From Tillus elongatus (lineage: Eukaryota > Arthropoda > Insecta > Coleoptera > Cleridae): DNA of 64,000 nucleotides. This document shows positions 34,748 to 63,658 of the stretch, piece by piece. Within the stretch, counting starts at the first letter, position 1, and every line of letters starts with the position of its first letter. The position numbers and the translations under genes were made by a program. The notes under the pieces are model-generated. The model had not been told where the DNA came from, did no database searches, and was given only the letters and a program-made list of their open reading frames with translations. The stretch spans positions 12,287,295 to 12,351,294 of the forward strand of contig OZ023265.1 of assembly GCA_964006375.1 (NCBI GenBank), written 5' to 3'.

Positions 34748-35900
34748 TATATATTTATGTGTCACACCTATAACTAAAAAAATAATGGACCGATTTTGAT
34801 AAAATTTGGTGAGTACCTTCCTTTCGCGAGTTGCTTGGACAAGTTCGTTATCCAGGAAAATCCGCCGAGGTTTTCCCGGAAAATTTTGTGTTTTTTTTTT
34901 TCGAAAAAAATCGAAAAAAATTTATATCTCCGGAATTAACAAAGTAAGGGCAACGAAATTTGGTACACGGGTTTATATCGTTATATGTAAGCTACCTACC
35001 AAAATTTAGCGATGTCGGTTAAAGGACAAAAAAGTTACAGGCATTTAAAGAAAAATAAATTTGGGTTTTCCTCAAAACGTCAAAGTCGCGATTTTAAACG
35101 TCAAAATTGTTAATATTTAGGCAATGAACCTGAAATTAATATGATCTATGAAAGGAAAATGTCTCAAGAATAATGTTTTACGAAGCCTGAGCTCTTAGTT
35201 TCAATCGTCATTGTCCTTCATTTTACTAAAATATTCCCAGAAAATTCATTTCAAATAGACCCTTTCTCTGATACTTTAGCAGTAGTGTTGGCTATAGAGT
35301 TTATCGTTTAATGGTATATCATTTTTGTCGAATTATCTTAAAAAATCATTAAAGCGCAATATTTCCGTTATTATTCAAGTTACGAAAAAAAGTTGTATAC
35401 ATTAATTGTAGGGTGTCTTAAGCTACATCTTAAAAAATATTTCCATAATTACAGGGTGGCCCATAAGTCGTTGGTGATTCAAATTTTCTTTTTTTTTAGT
35501 GAATTTTTTTAATCGAACACGCCCTATGTTATTGCATTTTTGTATTTTCCATCGAAATATAATACATCTTTGTAAGAAAAGAAATTCGGGACGCAGCAAG
35601 TGCGTTATGGTAGCGAATTTTCATTAACTGCTTCAAATTGTGAATCAATTTGCTATTAACCTATAAGGTTGACAAGAAAACCAGCTTTTTCGGGAAAAAT
35701 TTAAGTTTACTTTCGGAAATTTTTGTACATTTTCAAACAATAAAGTTATTTTGATGAAATATGGTACATTGTTTCTAATATATAAATTATACTGGTAACC
35801 AAATTTGGTGCCTGCTTTCTTAAAAAAACATATTTGCTATTAGAAACATTTTTATGAAAATTCACTACCATAACGCACTTGCTGCGTCCAGAGTTTTTTA

Positions 35901-37059
35901 TTCTTGTAAAGGAAACCATGCAATCTGACCTCTATAAACTGAAACTTTGTACTTTTATGTATGTTGACATATTGCGTAAATGTATGTTTTTTATTACTAG
36001 ATTACATTTTATGGATGATGAATTTTGGCTAGGGTGATGAAGTTTTTTACCAGTATTAATAAAACTTAATACGATAAATAAAGTCTATCTCTGTATCTTG
36101 CTCTTCCCTTGCTAGGCAACCGACTATAATTCGTGTTAATTGAATTGCTTTTATAAACGTTAAAAATATTATCAATTTATGGCAAGTAAAAGTAGAATTA
36201 CAGAAAAAGATAAAACTGTGATTGTAGAAAAAGTATATCGTGTTACATATCCAGAAATACAATTTCTCACTCGGTTGAACTGTGGAACTTGCTAATGCTC
36301 TTGCGACAACTTCAAACTCGTGAGAAATTTGCAATTTTCTGCACTTGTCCCACAATGTACTATTTTGTGAATTTTAGACGTTGCATGTATAAGCACAGGA
36401 CTTATCATGGTTTTGTATAATTTTGACAATTAAATCGAAAATATTATGCTCATTATTATGTAATAGTAAGGATCTAATAAATTGTCGGTGACCATTGGCA
36501 AACATATTAGATTAGATACGTTAAATAAATATTATACGTTTTCTTCATTTACATATATTTTGATTAGTTGAATTAAATGAGAAATTTGCTAAAAATAATA
36601 TAAATGATAATAAGTATCAAAATACTGGCATACAAAATTATCGCATGATTCATATTTTTTTTCTTCTTCAATAAAAAAAAATACGCGCGCCTATTTTTAT
36701 TATCTTGGTCAACGACGCGACGCAAGAAAACGAGACACATCAAACTTTAATTGTTATCAAAATTTAATAAATCTTGGCTAATCCAGGTAATCTTACATTC
36801 CAACAATTCTTAATTTGATATCTGGTGATTGACCGTTATTTTGGTTGTAGAGCGTTCGCATTAGCATAATTTTATTTGCCATTAAGTTTACTTTCATTTA
36901 GATCCTATGCATTTTTTGTCCGATGCTCATAAAAAGAGTGGTGAGCAAAAATAAAGAGACCATTCATTTACAACAATGCATTTTAAATGAGTATCTGTTC
37001 CTTCAGCACCAGTTATGACGTCACGGCGACGACCTTGAAGCTGACAGATCTGAGAAATT
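35901..37059. other. Intergenic stretch upstream of gene A exon
   Basis: No transposon signature is evident. A 38-codon frame (36179-36295, starting MASKSRITEKDK) is too short to claim. The missing first exon of gene A was searched for here and not found. Confidence 0.35.
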
Positions 37060-37300
37060 AAGCAATACTTCTCTGTTTATAATCGTTGGCCTGCCCCGAC
37101 ATCTCTTTGCCTAATTAAAAAGTAAAAGAAGGAAAATGAGGAAGCCAAAATATACATTATGCTCATATGACCTTGATGTATGCCAGGGTTGGTTTTTCCA
37201 TCTTTTAGCTTTTAATTAGGCAAACTGATGTCAGGGCAGGTCAGTAAGGCAGGATTGTGATTAAACAGCACCTTGGGTAGGCCGTTTGTTTCGTAAAACG
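37060..37300. repeat. MITE-M, uninterrupted copy
   Basis: GCCTAATTAAAAAGTAAAAG on the left mirrors CTTTTAATTAGGCAAACTG on the right, followed by GTCAGGGCAGGTCAG and AGGATTGTG. Ends are degraded. It lies 220 bp before the gene A exon. Confidence 0.55.
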
Positions 37301-37519
37301 GAAAAACTCATGAGTTGCAGCCATGTGAATTACTGCCGCGAGACGCTCGTGTGTTTTTCAGGGACGCAATGTTTAATAGCACCAATAGACAAATAAATAA
37401 TATAAAATAAATAAATGACAAAATAATTATGTATTATTAGTTCACTTTAAAGGTGTATTTTATCAAGGGAAGAGCCTGTTGATGTCAAACAATGGTAACG
37501 TGATACATTTTTTTTTCAG

Positions 37520-37938
37520 GGGCAACAATGTACTCTGTACAGATCCTGCTGGAATTTCTGCAAGTTGTGATGACCCTGCCTTGTTTGACAACGGAAATAT
37601 GGTTGAAATATAACGTGAGCACTCCACAGTTGGCATATGCTCACACCTATATGGCGTTGATCCCAACTGTGATCTATTTCCTCAACTACTATATCCGACA
37701 AGACCTGGTGGATCTAACAATCCTCTTAAACACCCTATCCCTCTGTGTAGTGGGAATAATTTATCATAATTTTTATGCAAGTATAGCAGGTGTATTGTTC
37801 TCCTTGGCCTTCTACATATTTAAAAAATCGGATGCCTTTCTTGGTTTACCACAACCAGAAATGTATAACTACTCTATGATTGGATTTAATCTTCTAGCAC
37901 TTCAAGCCATTTTAGCACCGACAGAACCAAAAAAATAA
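37520..37938 (+). CDS. Gene A: last exon of a multipass membrane protein (paralogue of gene B)
   Basis: A strong acceptor (a run of T then CAG at 37517-37519) precedes an exon in phase 1 that gives 138 residues and a stop at 37936-37938. The start of the protein is missing; the first Met of the exon is the fourth codon but is not taken as the true start. Four hydrophobic segments are visible, around VVMTLPCLTTEIWL, AYAHTYMALIPTVIYFL, ILLNTLSLCVVGII and IAGVLFSLAFYIF. It aligns with gene B exon 2 from LPC(L/I)TT through the C-terminal YNYSMIGFNLLALQAI, and both exons begin in phase 1. The family is not recognised. A possible ATTAAA poly(A) signal is at 38006. The upstream exon lies outside what I could identify. 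Confidence 0.6.
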
Positions 37939-38108
37939 CAAAACAAATTACTGTTTAGTGACGAAAGAAAATTGTAGTTTTTGTTACCATGTAAAATATT
38001 GTTGCATTAAAGTAAAATGAGAAAAAATCTGCCTAAGTCGCCTTTTTTATTGACTTATGGGTAGTCCCCTGTGGGTCCGGGGACTAACTAAAAGAATAGG
38101 CCCATGGT

Positions 38109-38267
38109 CCCAACAAACACAGTTATGTAACATTCACATAACTGAAATAATATTTTGTTATTAACAAAAGTATCATTTATGTAACTTGTTATGAACTTGT
38201 AAGTTACATGTAACACGAAATGTCATGCATATAGTTCCTACTGTGATATATCTATGTAACATAGTTG

Positions 38268-38364
<97 letters not shown>

Positions 38365-39889
38365 TATATTTATTGACAATTTCATTAACATTACATGTTA
38401 CATTTTATTGTTAGGAGTAGAGCTTTTTCTATATAACCATACACAATAATAGTTTAGATAAACAAAACAAAAAATTATTGAAAACAATTTATTAAACATT
38501 TGTAAAAAAACAATAAAATATAATACATTCTTATTGCTTTAAAATATTTATAATTTCAATTTTACTTCTAAAATTGTTTATAATGTTCACATTTAACTAA
38601 AACATGAATAATTTGCAATTCAAAATTAAATCTAAACATCAGTTGAAGTTTTTATGTAATTAAATATAACTGCAACTTTAAACCATAACTAGAGTAGTAT
38701 CATCCATATTAAAATTGCTTTTGGGATTATTTAACAAATTAGTCGTCATTACTTGTGTCAAAAACTCAGCTCCTGTAAATTTGAACTGCCTAGTAGGTAA
38801 CGACAGTTGCAAATTTTATCAATAAGTTCAGATGACTCAGCTAATCTTGTAAAACTAAGTACTACAAGACCTTTGGCAATGTTTAAAACATTGCGCCTGC
38901 TCTCCTTACTATATTTCTTGGGTTGATTTAGCGGCAATCAATTCTGAACTTGTTATAGTGAATAGCTTTGTTTAAATTCGCTGTGTGCAGTCATTTCCAG
39001 CCTTTCGATAATAATGATCAGAAACGTATGCTGCAATTAAAACATATAGGTTAACTCACATTCAGTCATAAAACGCTAGAATAACACAAGCATAGATTCA
39101 AAATGTACAATATAATTCATTTTAACATGAAACACTAATAAGAATTCAACACCCACATTAATGTAGTTCTTCACAATCGGTCGATGCTTTTGTCGATAAA
39201 CTCATGCACAAAACATAAACTCTTAAACCTTATATTAAATACTGTAATCCTTCAAGAAATAGAGAAAAATAAAATCCAATACTTACCACAAAATTTTGAC
39301 GTTACCTTTTGTATGAGGAATAAGAAAACAGTATAAATCACAAACACGAGCACAATCAAAGTAAACAACATAACCTCATAATCCTATTAGCAAAAAGAAA
39401 CATCAAGACTCAACACTCGCTCTCGCTCTGCGCAGTTGCCCAAACAAAACGACGAAAATGCGTGGAACATATAGGTGTTAATTTGTATTTCCACTTATTT
39501 CCCGTTTATTTTATTTAGATAAATATAATAACAAAATAAATTAATGACGAGGTTTAAAGTTTAAATCATATTTCAGTTAACAGGTTTTCTTAATTAACAT
39601 TTCATTAGCTGGGTTTGATAATTATCTAAAATAAAAATATTACGTTGTTATCAGTGTGTGCTTTAAAATTATAAAACGCTATGAAATTTGTATTATGTGT
39701 ATGTTACATAAAAATATTACATAGCTTTTATGTTATAATACTTGATGGTATGCAATATTTCATTTGTTACCTAAATGTGCCCCATTTGCAAAGTACATTT
39801 GTGTCATTTTTAGGTAACAGTGTAATATTACGATGATACTTTATTGAGCTTCCAATGCCATGTAACGGTTACAAACCTGTTTGTTGGGG
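38109..39889. mobile_element. 1.8 kb TIR element in the LINE-J 5' region
   Basis: Ends are CCCAACAAACA and TGTTTGTTGGG. LINE-J copy A shows the uninterrupted target, AGGCCCAAGGCAACTCC, so the boundaries are supported by an empty site. Both subterminal regions hold many ATGTAAC/GTTACAT motifs (for example near 38125, 38180, 38210, 38390, 39705, 39770, 39860). There is no transposase; a TA run occupies 38272-38361. The dinucleotide GT on both sides may be the target duplication. Family not assigned. Confidence 0.7.
38272..38361. repeat. (TA)n tract
   Basis: Pure TA run inside the TIR element. Confidence 0.95.
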
Positions 39890-40129
39890 TAACTCCTGCC
39901 TGTCGTACGAGTCAAGCAGGTGGTAGTGGAATTTTCCTTCACGTGACAGTAAAGGATTTTTTCACGCCCGAGGAGCTACCATACCCCCATACGGTGAAGT
40001 CCCAACGGACGTTTCCGGTTCTGGTGTATGAGTCGGTTTCCCTTATAAGCAAAAATGATGATGGCTTCTCCTTGAACAAAAGATTCCGGAGGTAAAATGC
40101 CCCACCATTAGGATCTCCGGGAGAGGGGT

Positions 40130-43002
40130 GTGCAGGGGTCATCGGCATCAAGATTTAACATATCCTTCTCGAATATATGTGGCCTAAATTATAACCTGAA
40201 CTCCGTCCACCATTTCTTCCACGCTAATAGGCCCCAACTCCTCTTCCTCGCCGAAACCAGTGCCAAAATAGCCACTAATCACCTTAATTTCCGGGGTTAT
40301 GAGCTCCTTACTTCCTTTAGATTGCATAGAGGCGTGTGCGCATACGTCCGTAGCAATCTACTCTGCACCAGACTCCCCTTTTAGAAGCTGGAAGAAAAGT
40401 CATACTATGGATAAAACTCCCTCTCAGGGCTGCAACTAAATTCATCTGTTGCATTTACCGGTCACCTTCTGACAACAACTTTGTCCAGCTCTTTGACTAC
40501 CTTTCTGAAAAAACCGACCATCTGATTTCCGAATATCCTTCCTCCGAGGTCACTATTCTTGGTGACTTTAATGTCCATAATAAGGAATGGCTAGGATCCA
40601 CAAAAACCGATCCACAAGGGAGAGCAGCGGAAGCCTTTGCAGTCAGCAATTCTTTAGCCAATATGGTTCAGCAACCTACTTACTTTCCTCGTATCCCAAC
40701 ACACAGCTCAAATCCCCTGGATCTCCTTCTTACTACAAAACCTGAATGCTATAAGATATAATTCACCGCCCCCTTGGTCGCTCAGACCACGGCATGGTCA
40801 CTGCTTCCTGCGCAATACAACCCGAGGTCACACAGTCATCACACCCACGTTCCGTTTGGCACTACAACTCCGCGAACTGGGACGAAATGCGGGATTACTT
40901 TTCCTCATTTTCATGGACGTCTGTCTGCTTCTCTCATCCTGACCCCTCTGATATATCACAAAACGTCACCGAAATTATCCAAGCTGGCATGGAATTATTT
41001 ATTCCACGTACACAGAAAACCTTTTCAGCCACTCAAAAGCCCTCGTTCTATAAATCATGTGACAAGGCCAGACTTGAAAAGGTCAAAGCTCGCAAAACGC
41101 TTCTACACAATCCCAGTCAAAGAAACCGTCAAGCATTTAACGACGCAAAAAACCGCTATGTCCGCATTCTTTCTGAGGCAAAACTCGTTTAATAACCACA
41201 TCAAAAACAAAGTCCTCTTAAACTCCGACGGCAGCAAACCCTTCTGGACTCTTGCTAAACCTATTGGGAATAATTTTTGCAAGAGCACGTTCCCACCTTT
41301 TGTCTCAGGGGATGAAATTGTTTTTACCACCCTGGGCAAGGCTGAACTTTTTGCCTCGTTCGCCGGCAATTCTACTCTCAACCCACCTCCAAATATTCAA
41401 CCACCAACAGTCCCCAATGTCGCTCATGAAATGACGGATATCATTTTTAAAACTAAAAGTGAACGAAAGATGCTCTCTTCTCTTAATACCGGGAAAGCCT
41501 CTGGCCTTGACGAGATCCCAGCAATTGTTCTCAAAAAATGCGCAACAGAACTTGCTCCTATCCTGACTCGTCTGTTTCAGACATTTTACAATAGAGGCAT
41601 ATTCCCTAGTAACTGGAAAACTGCTCGAGTACAACCCGTCCCCAAGAAAAGATCCAGAGCGCTTCCTAGCAACTAAGGGCCTATTTCTCTCCTTTCAGTC
41701 GTCTCTAAAGTTATGGAAAAGTATATAAACACCGAATTACTAAAATTTCTTGAAAAACACAGTCTAATCCACGACAGGCAGTATGGATTCCGTCAGCGCA
41801 GATCAACTGCCGACCTCCTTTCCTTTGTCACCCATTCTTGGAACAAGTCTATGGAACTACACGGTGAATCCCAGATTGTGGCTCTAGACATATCCAAAGT
41901 ATTCGTCCAGGTCTGGCCCGCAGCGCTGCTTAATAAACTTCCGGCCTATCGCCTACCACCAAAACTGTACCTGGACAGCAAATTTCCTCTTCAACCGGAG
42001 CATTTCTGTTGTGGTGGATGGCCATTCCTCTAAACTGTATCCAATTAATGCAGGAGTTCCTCAAGGTTCAGCTTTAGCCCCTACTTTGTTTCTTCTCCAC
42101 ATAAATGACCTGCTCTCTTGCACATCCAACTCAGTTGTTACGTGGACGACAGCACCCTCCACTCAAATATACAATATTCTAAGCATGTCTCTTTAGCTCA
42201 ATTGGATGAGGATCGCTGACTCATGGAGGGTTCTGTTTCTGTGGATCTCCAAAAAATATTAGACTGGGAAAGTAGAAATCTTGTACAATTCAACCCCACC
42301 AAATTTCAGTCTTGCTTTCTTTCTCATAAGAGATACACCAGCCCTAGACTCATCACAATGAACAACCAAGTTATTCAAACTATTGGGTCCTTTTCACTTG
42401 TTGGCATTTCTGTGGATCGAAATCTCAATTTGCACCAACATGTCACATCAATTGCAGAATCGGCTACTAAGAAATTAGGTTTCCTCTTCCGGGCCCGCAA
42501 ATACTTTTCACCAGCTAATCTCTATACCTTATATACTTCAAAAATAAGGCCAAACCTCGAATACTGCTCCCACATCTGGGGTGCCGCTGCCGCTTCTACA
42601 CTCGCTATCCTGGAAACCATTCAGAAGAGAGCTATACGTCTCATCGGTGACCCTACCCTCACCCAAAGGCTGCCATCCCTAGCCCATTGACGTGCTGTTG
42701 ATAACCTCTCTTTCTTTTACAGATATCTGCACGGGCACTGCTCGGAGGAGCTTTCTTCCATAGTTCCTCCACCTGGTGCCCCCAACAGATCTACTAGGGG
42801 AACAGAGTTAATGCACCCTTTTACTGTCCAGGTCACCAGACATAGAACATCTTGTTATGCCCGCTATTTTGTCCCGAGGACTTCCAAGTTGTGGAATTCC
42901 TTGCCGGCACATGTTTTTCCTTCTCCTCCGAACCTCCAAACCTTCAAGTCCAGAATTAACAAGCTGCCTCTTTCCTCCTTGTCGACACCCACGGTACAAT
43001 AG
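40130..43002 (+). pseudogene. LINE-J copy B endonuclease/reverse transcriptase, frameshifted
   Basis: The endonuclease part shows FNISFSNICGLNYNLNSVHH, later TILGDFNVHNKEWLG and APLGRSDHGMV. The reverse transcriptase shows GKASGLDEIPAIVLKKC, SVVSKVMEKYINTE, RQYGFRQRRSTADLL, VALDISKVFVQVW and INAGVPQGSALAPTLF. The YADD box is lost: the frame reads SVVTWTTAPSTQ where copy A has SYADDSTLHSN. C-terminal motifs NLEYCSHIWGAAAAST and [13 protein letters not shown] are present. A stop replaces the Tyr-Arg of NYRPISLL (SN*GPISLL). The element is inactive. Confidence 0.8.
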
Positions 43003-43035
43003 TATTTAGGCTGTGAGCCCTCGTGGTGTGTTGTG

Positions 43036-43226
<191 letters not shown>

Positions 43227-43443
43227 TATATAAAAGTTTCCTTTAAGAAGAACAAAACAAATCTTTTAAAAAATGTATATATAATTTATTCTCATCAATA
43301 TATTTATAAAACAATATATATAATTTAGGATGAACATGATATATAAAAATATATATATGTATGCGCAATGATAACAATGATATGCGTAATTTCAAGCAAA
43401 AACATCCACGAAAATTGGTCACAAATATCTGTTTATACAATAT

Positions 43444-50808
<7,365 letters not shown>

Positions 50809-50839
50809 TTTTTAAAGTTTTCCTTTAATAATATAACAC

Positions 50840-51628
50840 GTCAATTTTTCACTTAGGTAAGATAGAATTTATATATTATGACACTACTTCTACGGAGGGG
50901 TTAACTATCAAAATCACAGTCAATTCATTTTACAACAAATTTAAACTATCCCTGGGATTTGTTACTAAGTTACAAGTTGCTATTTGTCAGGACTTGGGTT
51001 ATGTCATTGTCTGTTAGTCGTTAATCTATTGTCTTGTCAAACAGTGAAATTGAAAATTGAAATTTGAAAATTTTTAGTTTAGGAATTAAGAAAGTAGCCT
51101 ATGGAGATTATTTCATACCGATCAATATTCATACTATGGGCCTATGGACTCGACATAGAAAACATTAATATGCCTCGCTATGGATTTCCCCGTAATTCAA
51201 AATTTCGCTAGTAGATGGCGCATGTAATATGGTGTCAACAAGTCACTGTAGGTGTCAACACAAATAAATCTATCTTCAGATTTAAAAAGATAATCTGCTG
51301 TAAAAAAGTGATTTTCCAGGTTTTTGTACAAAAGTGGATAAAAGTAGAAAATGGTACAGAATCTCGTAATCAAACATCACTTGATACGCATAATGTATAT
51401 CGCATATTAAAGTGACGATATTTATATTTGTTTATCCATTGAATCTCGTACTCAAACATCACTTGATATGTATAATCTATATTGCATACTGAGCAAAAAT
51501 TAATCTGTTCAAAATCTTAATATTCCTATTAAATCGGTAATTCAAATAAAAAATTAGAGTTTGTACTTTCTGGTGGATAAAGTAAAATTAACTTGAACAA
51601 CTTTTGTGTTTAACAACGTATACATATC
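50840..51628. other. Upstream region of gene B, shared with DUS2
   Basis: AT-rich, no transposon evident except minor direct repetition of AATCTCGTA...CAAACATCACTTGATA at 51360 and 51443. It contains the CTCF-like motif at 51208. Confidence 0.4.
51208..51221 (+). promoter_or_regulatory. CTCF-like insulator motif
   Basis: CTAGTAGATGGCGC agrees with the CTCF core CCASYAGRKGGCGC at 13 of 14 positions. It lies 400 bp upstream of the gene B start codon, between two divergent genes. Confidence 0.4.
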
Positions 51629-51838
51629 CAATAAGTACACTTGGAGAAACCCAAATCACCACAAAACATCTTTTTAAAGACTTAACTTCATCAGAGAACT
51701 TCAGTTAGAATATTCAGCTACTGATGAAGCTAACATTGTTAGCGAAACGATCGTTAGGCCATTAAAACGATTTTTATGATGATTTGGGTTTCTCTAAGTA
51801 TACTTATCAGTGCTCATCACAGGGTCGAGTCTTCACTT
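51629..51838. repeat. Penelope-like units in head-to-head pair
   Basis: The left unit is inverted (AAGTACACTTGGAGAAACCC to CTTCATCAGAG), the right is direct (CTGATGAAGCTAACATT to AGTGCTCATCACAGG). This is the same arrangement as at the centre of the foldback at 21930-22140. Confidence 0.65.
51717..51760 (+). ncRNA. Hammerhead-ribozyme-like core, best preserved
   Basis: CUGAUGA is followed by A, a perfect helix GCTAAC-ATT-GTTAGC, then GAAAC, GAUC, GUU and AGG. In a type I hammerhead these correspond to the core, stem II, GAAA, a minimal stem III (AC/GU around GAUC) and cleavage after GUU. Upstream CUA pairs only in part with AGG. One extra base follows CUGAUGA compared with the textbook core. 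Penelope-like elements are known to carry such ribozymes; that this one cleaves is inference. Confidence 0.4.
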
Positions 51839-52519
51839 AGTGTATACATATCTAAATGTGAAGATATAAGTTATCATGTATAAAATTTTAATTTGATTTT
51901 CCACATGGAGAAGTATATATTTTAAATTCATATCCACTGATATTGGTTTCGTAGTATGTTTATGAATTGTTTATGTAATGGATGTCTGTGGATTCCTTTG
52001 GAAATAACAGATGGCAGATGGTTCACTGATGCTGACTTCTGCGTTTTATGTTGACGTTTACACGTTAATCTCTGTTTACAGAACAGATCCATGTGGGAGT
52101 TTCCTGTTACGAGCGTCTCGCCACAGTAATAACCCGGTTGAATTGTATTGATCATGCGCATTTCGCAGAAATTTTAAGTAATGAAATAAAAGACTTCAAT
52201 GACGTGCCGTTTACACACGTTAAAAAAAGGGAAAGGAAAATCAACCCTGCCATTCATGTGAGCATAATGTACCTTTGCTTCTTTTAGCTTTTGATTGGGC
52301 AAAATGATGTCAGGGCAGGTCAAGAAGGTAAGTTGGGAGGATTGTGTGTAAACAGCACATGATATAATGACTTAGAAGAAATATGACATTGCGCATATGC
52401 CCCGCCCCCTGCAATGACGTCACGTAGTGAGTAACGTTATAGAAGTCCAAATACACACTAAAAACAAAGTCATTCGCAATCAAAAAATTTCTATACGTCA
52501 GTTTAATGTGGTTGAAGTT

Positions 52520-52863
52520 TTTTTTTTTAACGTCGGCCTATTTCCGCGACCATGGCCAATCACCGACGCCAGGAGCAGTTTCATCTCACTGTCCTGGAAA
52601 TTTTGCCGAACCCCTGTCTTTCTGTAAGGAGGGTAGGGATCTTTAACGTGCCCAACATCGCATGGACACGGGACCGACGGCTTTACGCCCCCTCCGAAGG
52701 GCGGAACGTGCAGACATTCAACTTGCTCAAATACAATGCCAGAACCTCGGTTGATGTTAATTTTACAGTTTGTACTGAAAAAGTGAAAGGAGTGCGCCGG
52801 GATCGAACCTAGTACCCTTTGGTTCAAAGGCACACGTTCTTACCTCTGAACCACCGAGGTTCT
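52520..52863 (-). repeat. tRNA-derived SINE-I, copy 2, complete with target duplication
   Basis: Flanked by G(T/C)GGTTGAAGTT at 52508-52519 and 52864-52875. Minus-strand head: A box TGGTTCAGAGG, B box GGTTCGATCCC. The 113-535 relative shows the empty site (GCGGTTGAAGTT once). Body conserved with copies at 3208 and 60621. Confidence 0.85.
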
Positions 52864-52982
52864 GCGGTTGAAGTTATATTCCACTTCGTCGCTTATATTG
52901 TCTTTTTCAGATAATATAGGTCGCAGCACTAAATTTAATCTTTTTCATTTTTATATTACATGTATATACGCACAAGATAAGT

Positions 52983-53165
52983 TTTTTTTTATTTTTTTAT
53001 TTAATTTTATTGGCTGCGGCATCTTAGGCCATTAGCACATTCTTTCCCATCATTCAATATTGTTTTAAATTTTCCAGACAGAGTCAACTTGGCTCGCCCG
53101 GGAATCGAACCCGGGACCTCTCGCTTAGCAGGCTGGCACTCAGCCACCTGCGCCACGAGGGCGTC
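52983..53165 (-). repeat. tRNA-derived SINE-II, complete with target duplication
   Basis: Flanked by CACAAGATAAGT at 52971-52982 and 53166-53177. Minus-strand head GGCGCAGGTGGCTGAGTG (A box), then GGTCCCGGGTTCGATTCCCG with a near-perfect B box, so it looks like a tRNA gene; the following body, A-rich tail and target duplication show it is a SINE of about 180 bp. A relic copy is at 1710-1812. Confidence 0.85.
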
Positions 53166-53614
53166 CACAAGATAAGTAAAATGCGTAATTTGTTAAGAGG
53201 TTGTGATGAAACGTCAAACCCCACTGCACGACAGCATATTATTATTGTTGCATTGGACTCGCCACTTGACACCATGCGCGCGACTGTTCTAAAAATAGGT
53301 AGTCTGATTATCATTATCATATATCTCGTTATTTGTATCATGAATCATGTAAACCAGCACGCCAGAGATGTCTTTTCTTTCGTTACTTAAAATATTCTGC
53401 GAAGTGCGCATGATCAATGCAACGGGGTCATATGCTGTATCATTACTGTGGCGAGACGCTCGTGGTTGCCAGCTGTTAACTGTAACTAGTAACTGGTAAC
53501 CTCATAGAGGTAGCTCAAATGTTAACCCATAACCCATACAAAAACAACATAAAAGAAAATATGTGGTTATTTTCAATAATGTAAATATTGTAATTCAGGC
53601 AACAATTTAAATAA

Positions 53615-63658
<10,044 letters not shown>

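Larger units (their letters stand above)
52109..53463. mobile_element. 1.35 kb TIR element with two SINE insertions, upstream of DUS2
   Basis: Ends are ACGAGCGTCTCGCCACAGTA at 52109 and its complement at 53444-53463; inverted similarity extends about 80 bp (TTGATCATGCGCA in both). Its middle matches 113-535. It contains a MITE-M right half (52270-52365), SINE-I copy 2 and SINE-II. No coding sequence. It ends 178 bp before the DUS2 start codon, so it occupies the 5' region of that gene. Confidence 0.75.

Noticed and set aside
36179..36295. 38-codon frame MASKSRITEKDK...
   Set aside because: Ends in a stop without a donor and has no recognised homologue; cannot be supported as gene or as the missing exon of gene A.
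53085..53165. Possible tRNA gene with near-perfect B box
   Set aside because: Target duplication (CACAAGATAAGT), SINE body and A-rich tail show it is the head of SINE-II; anticodon-stem pairing was not convincing.
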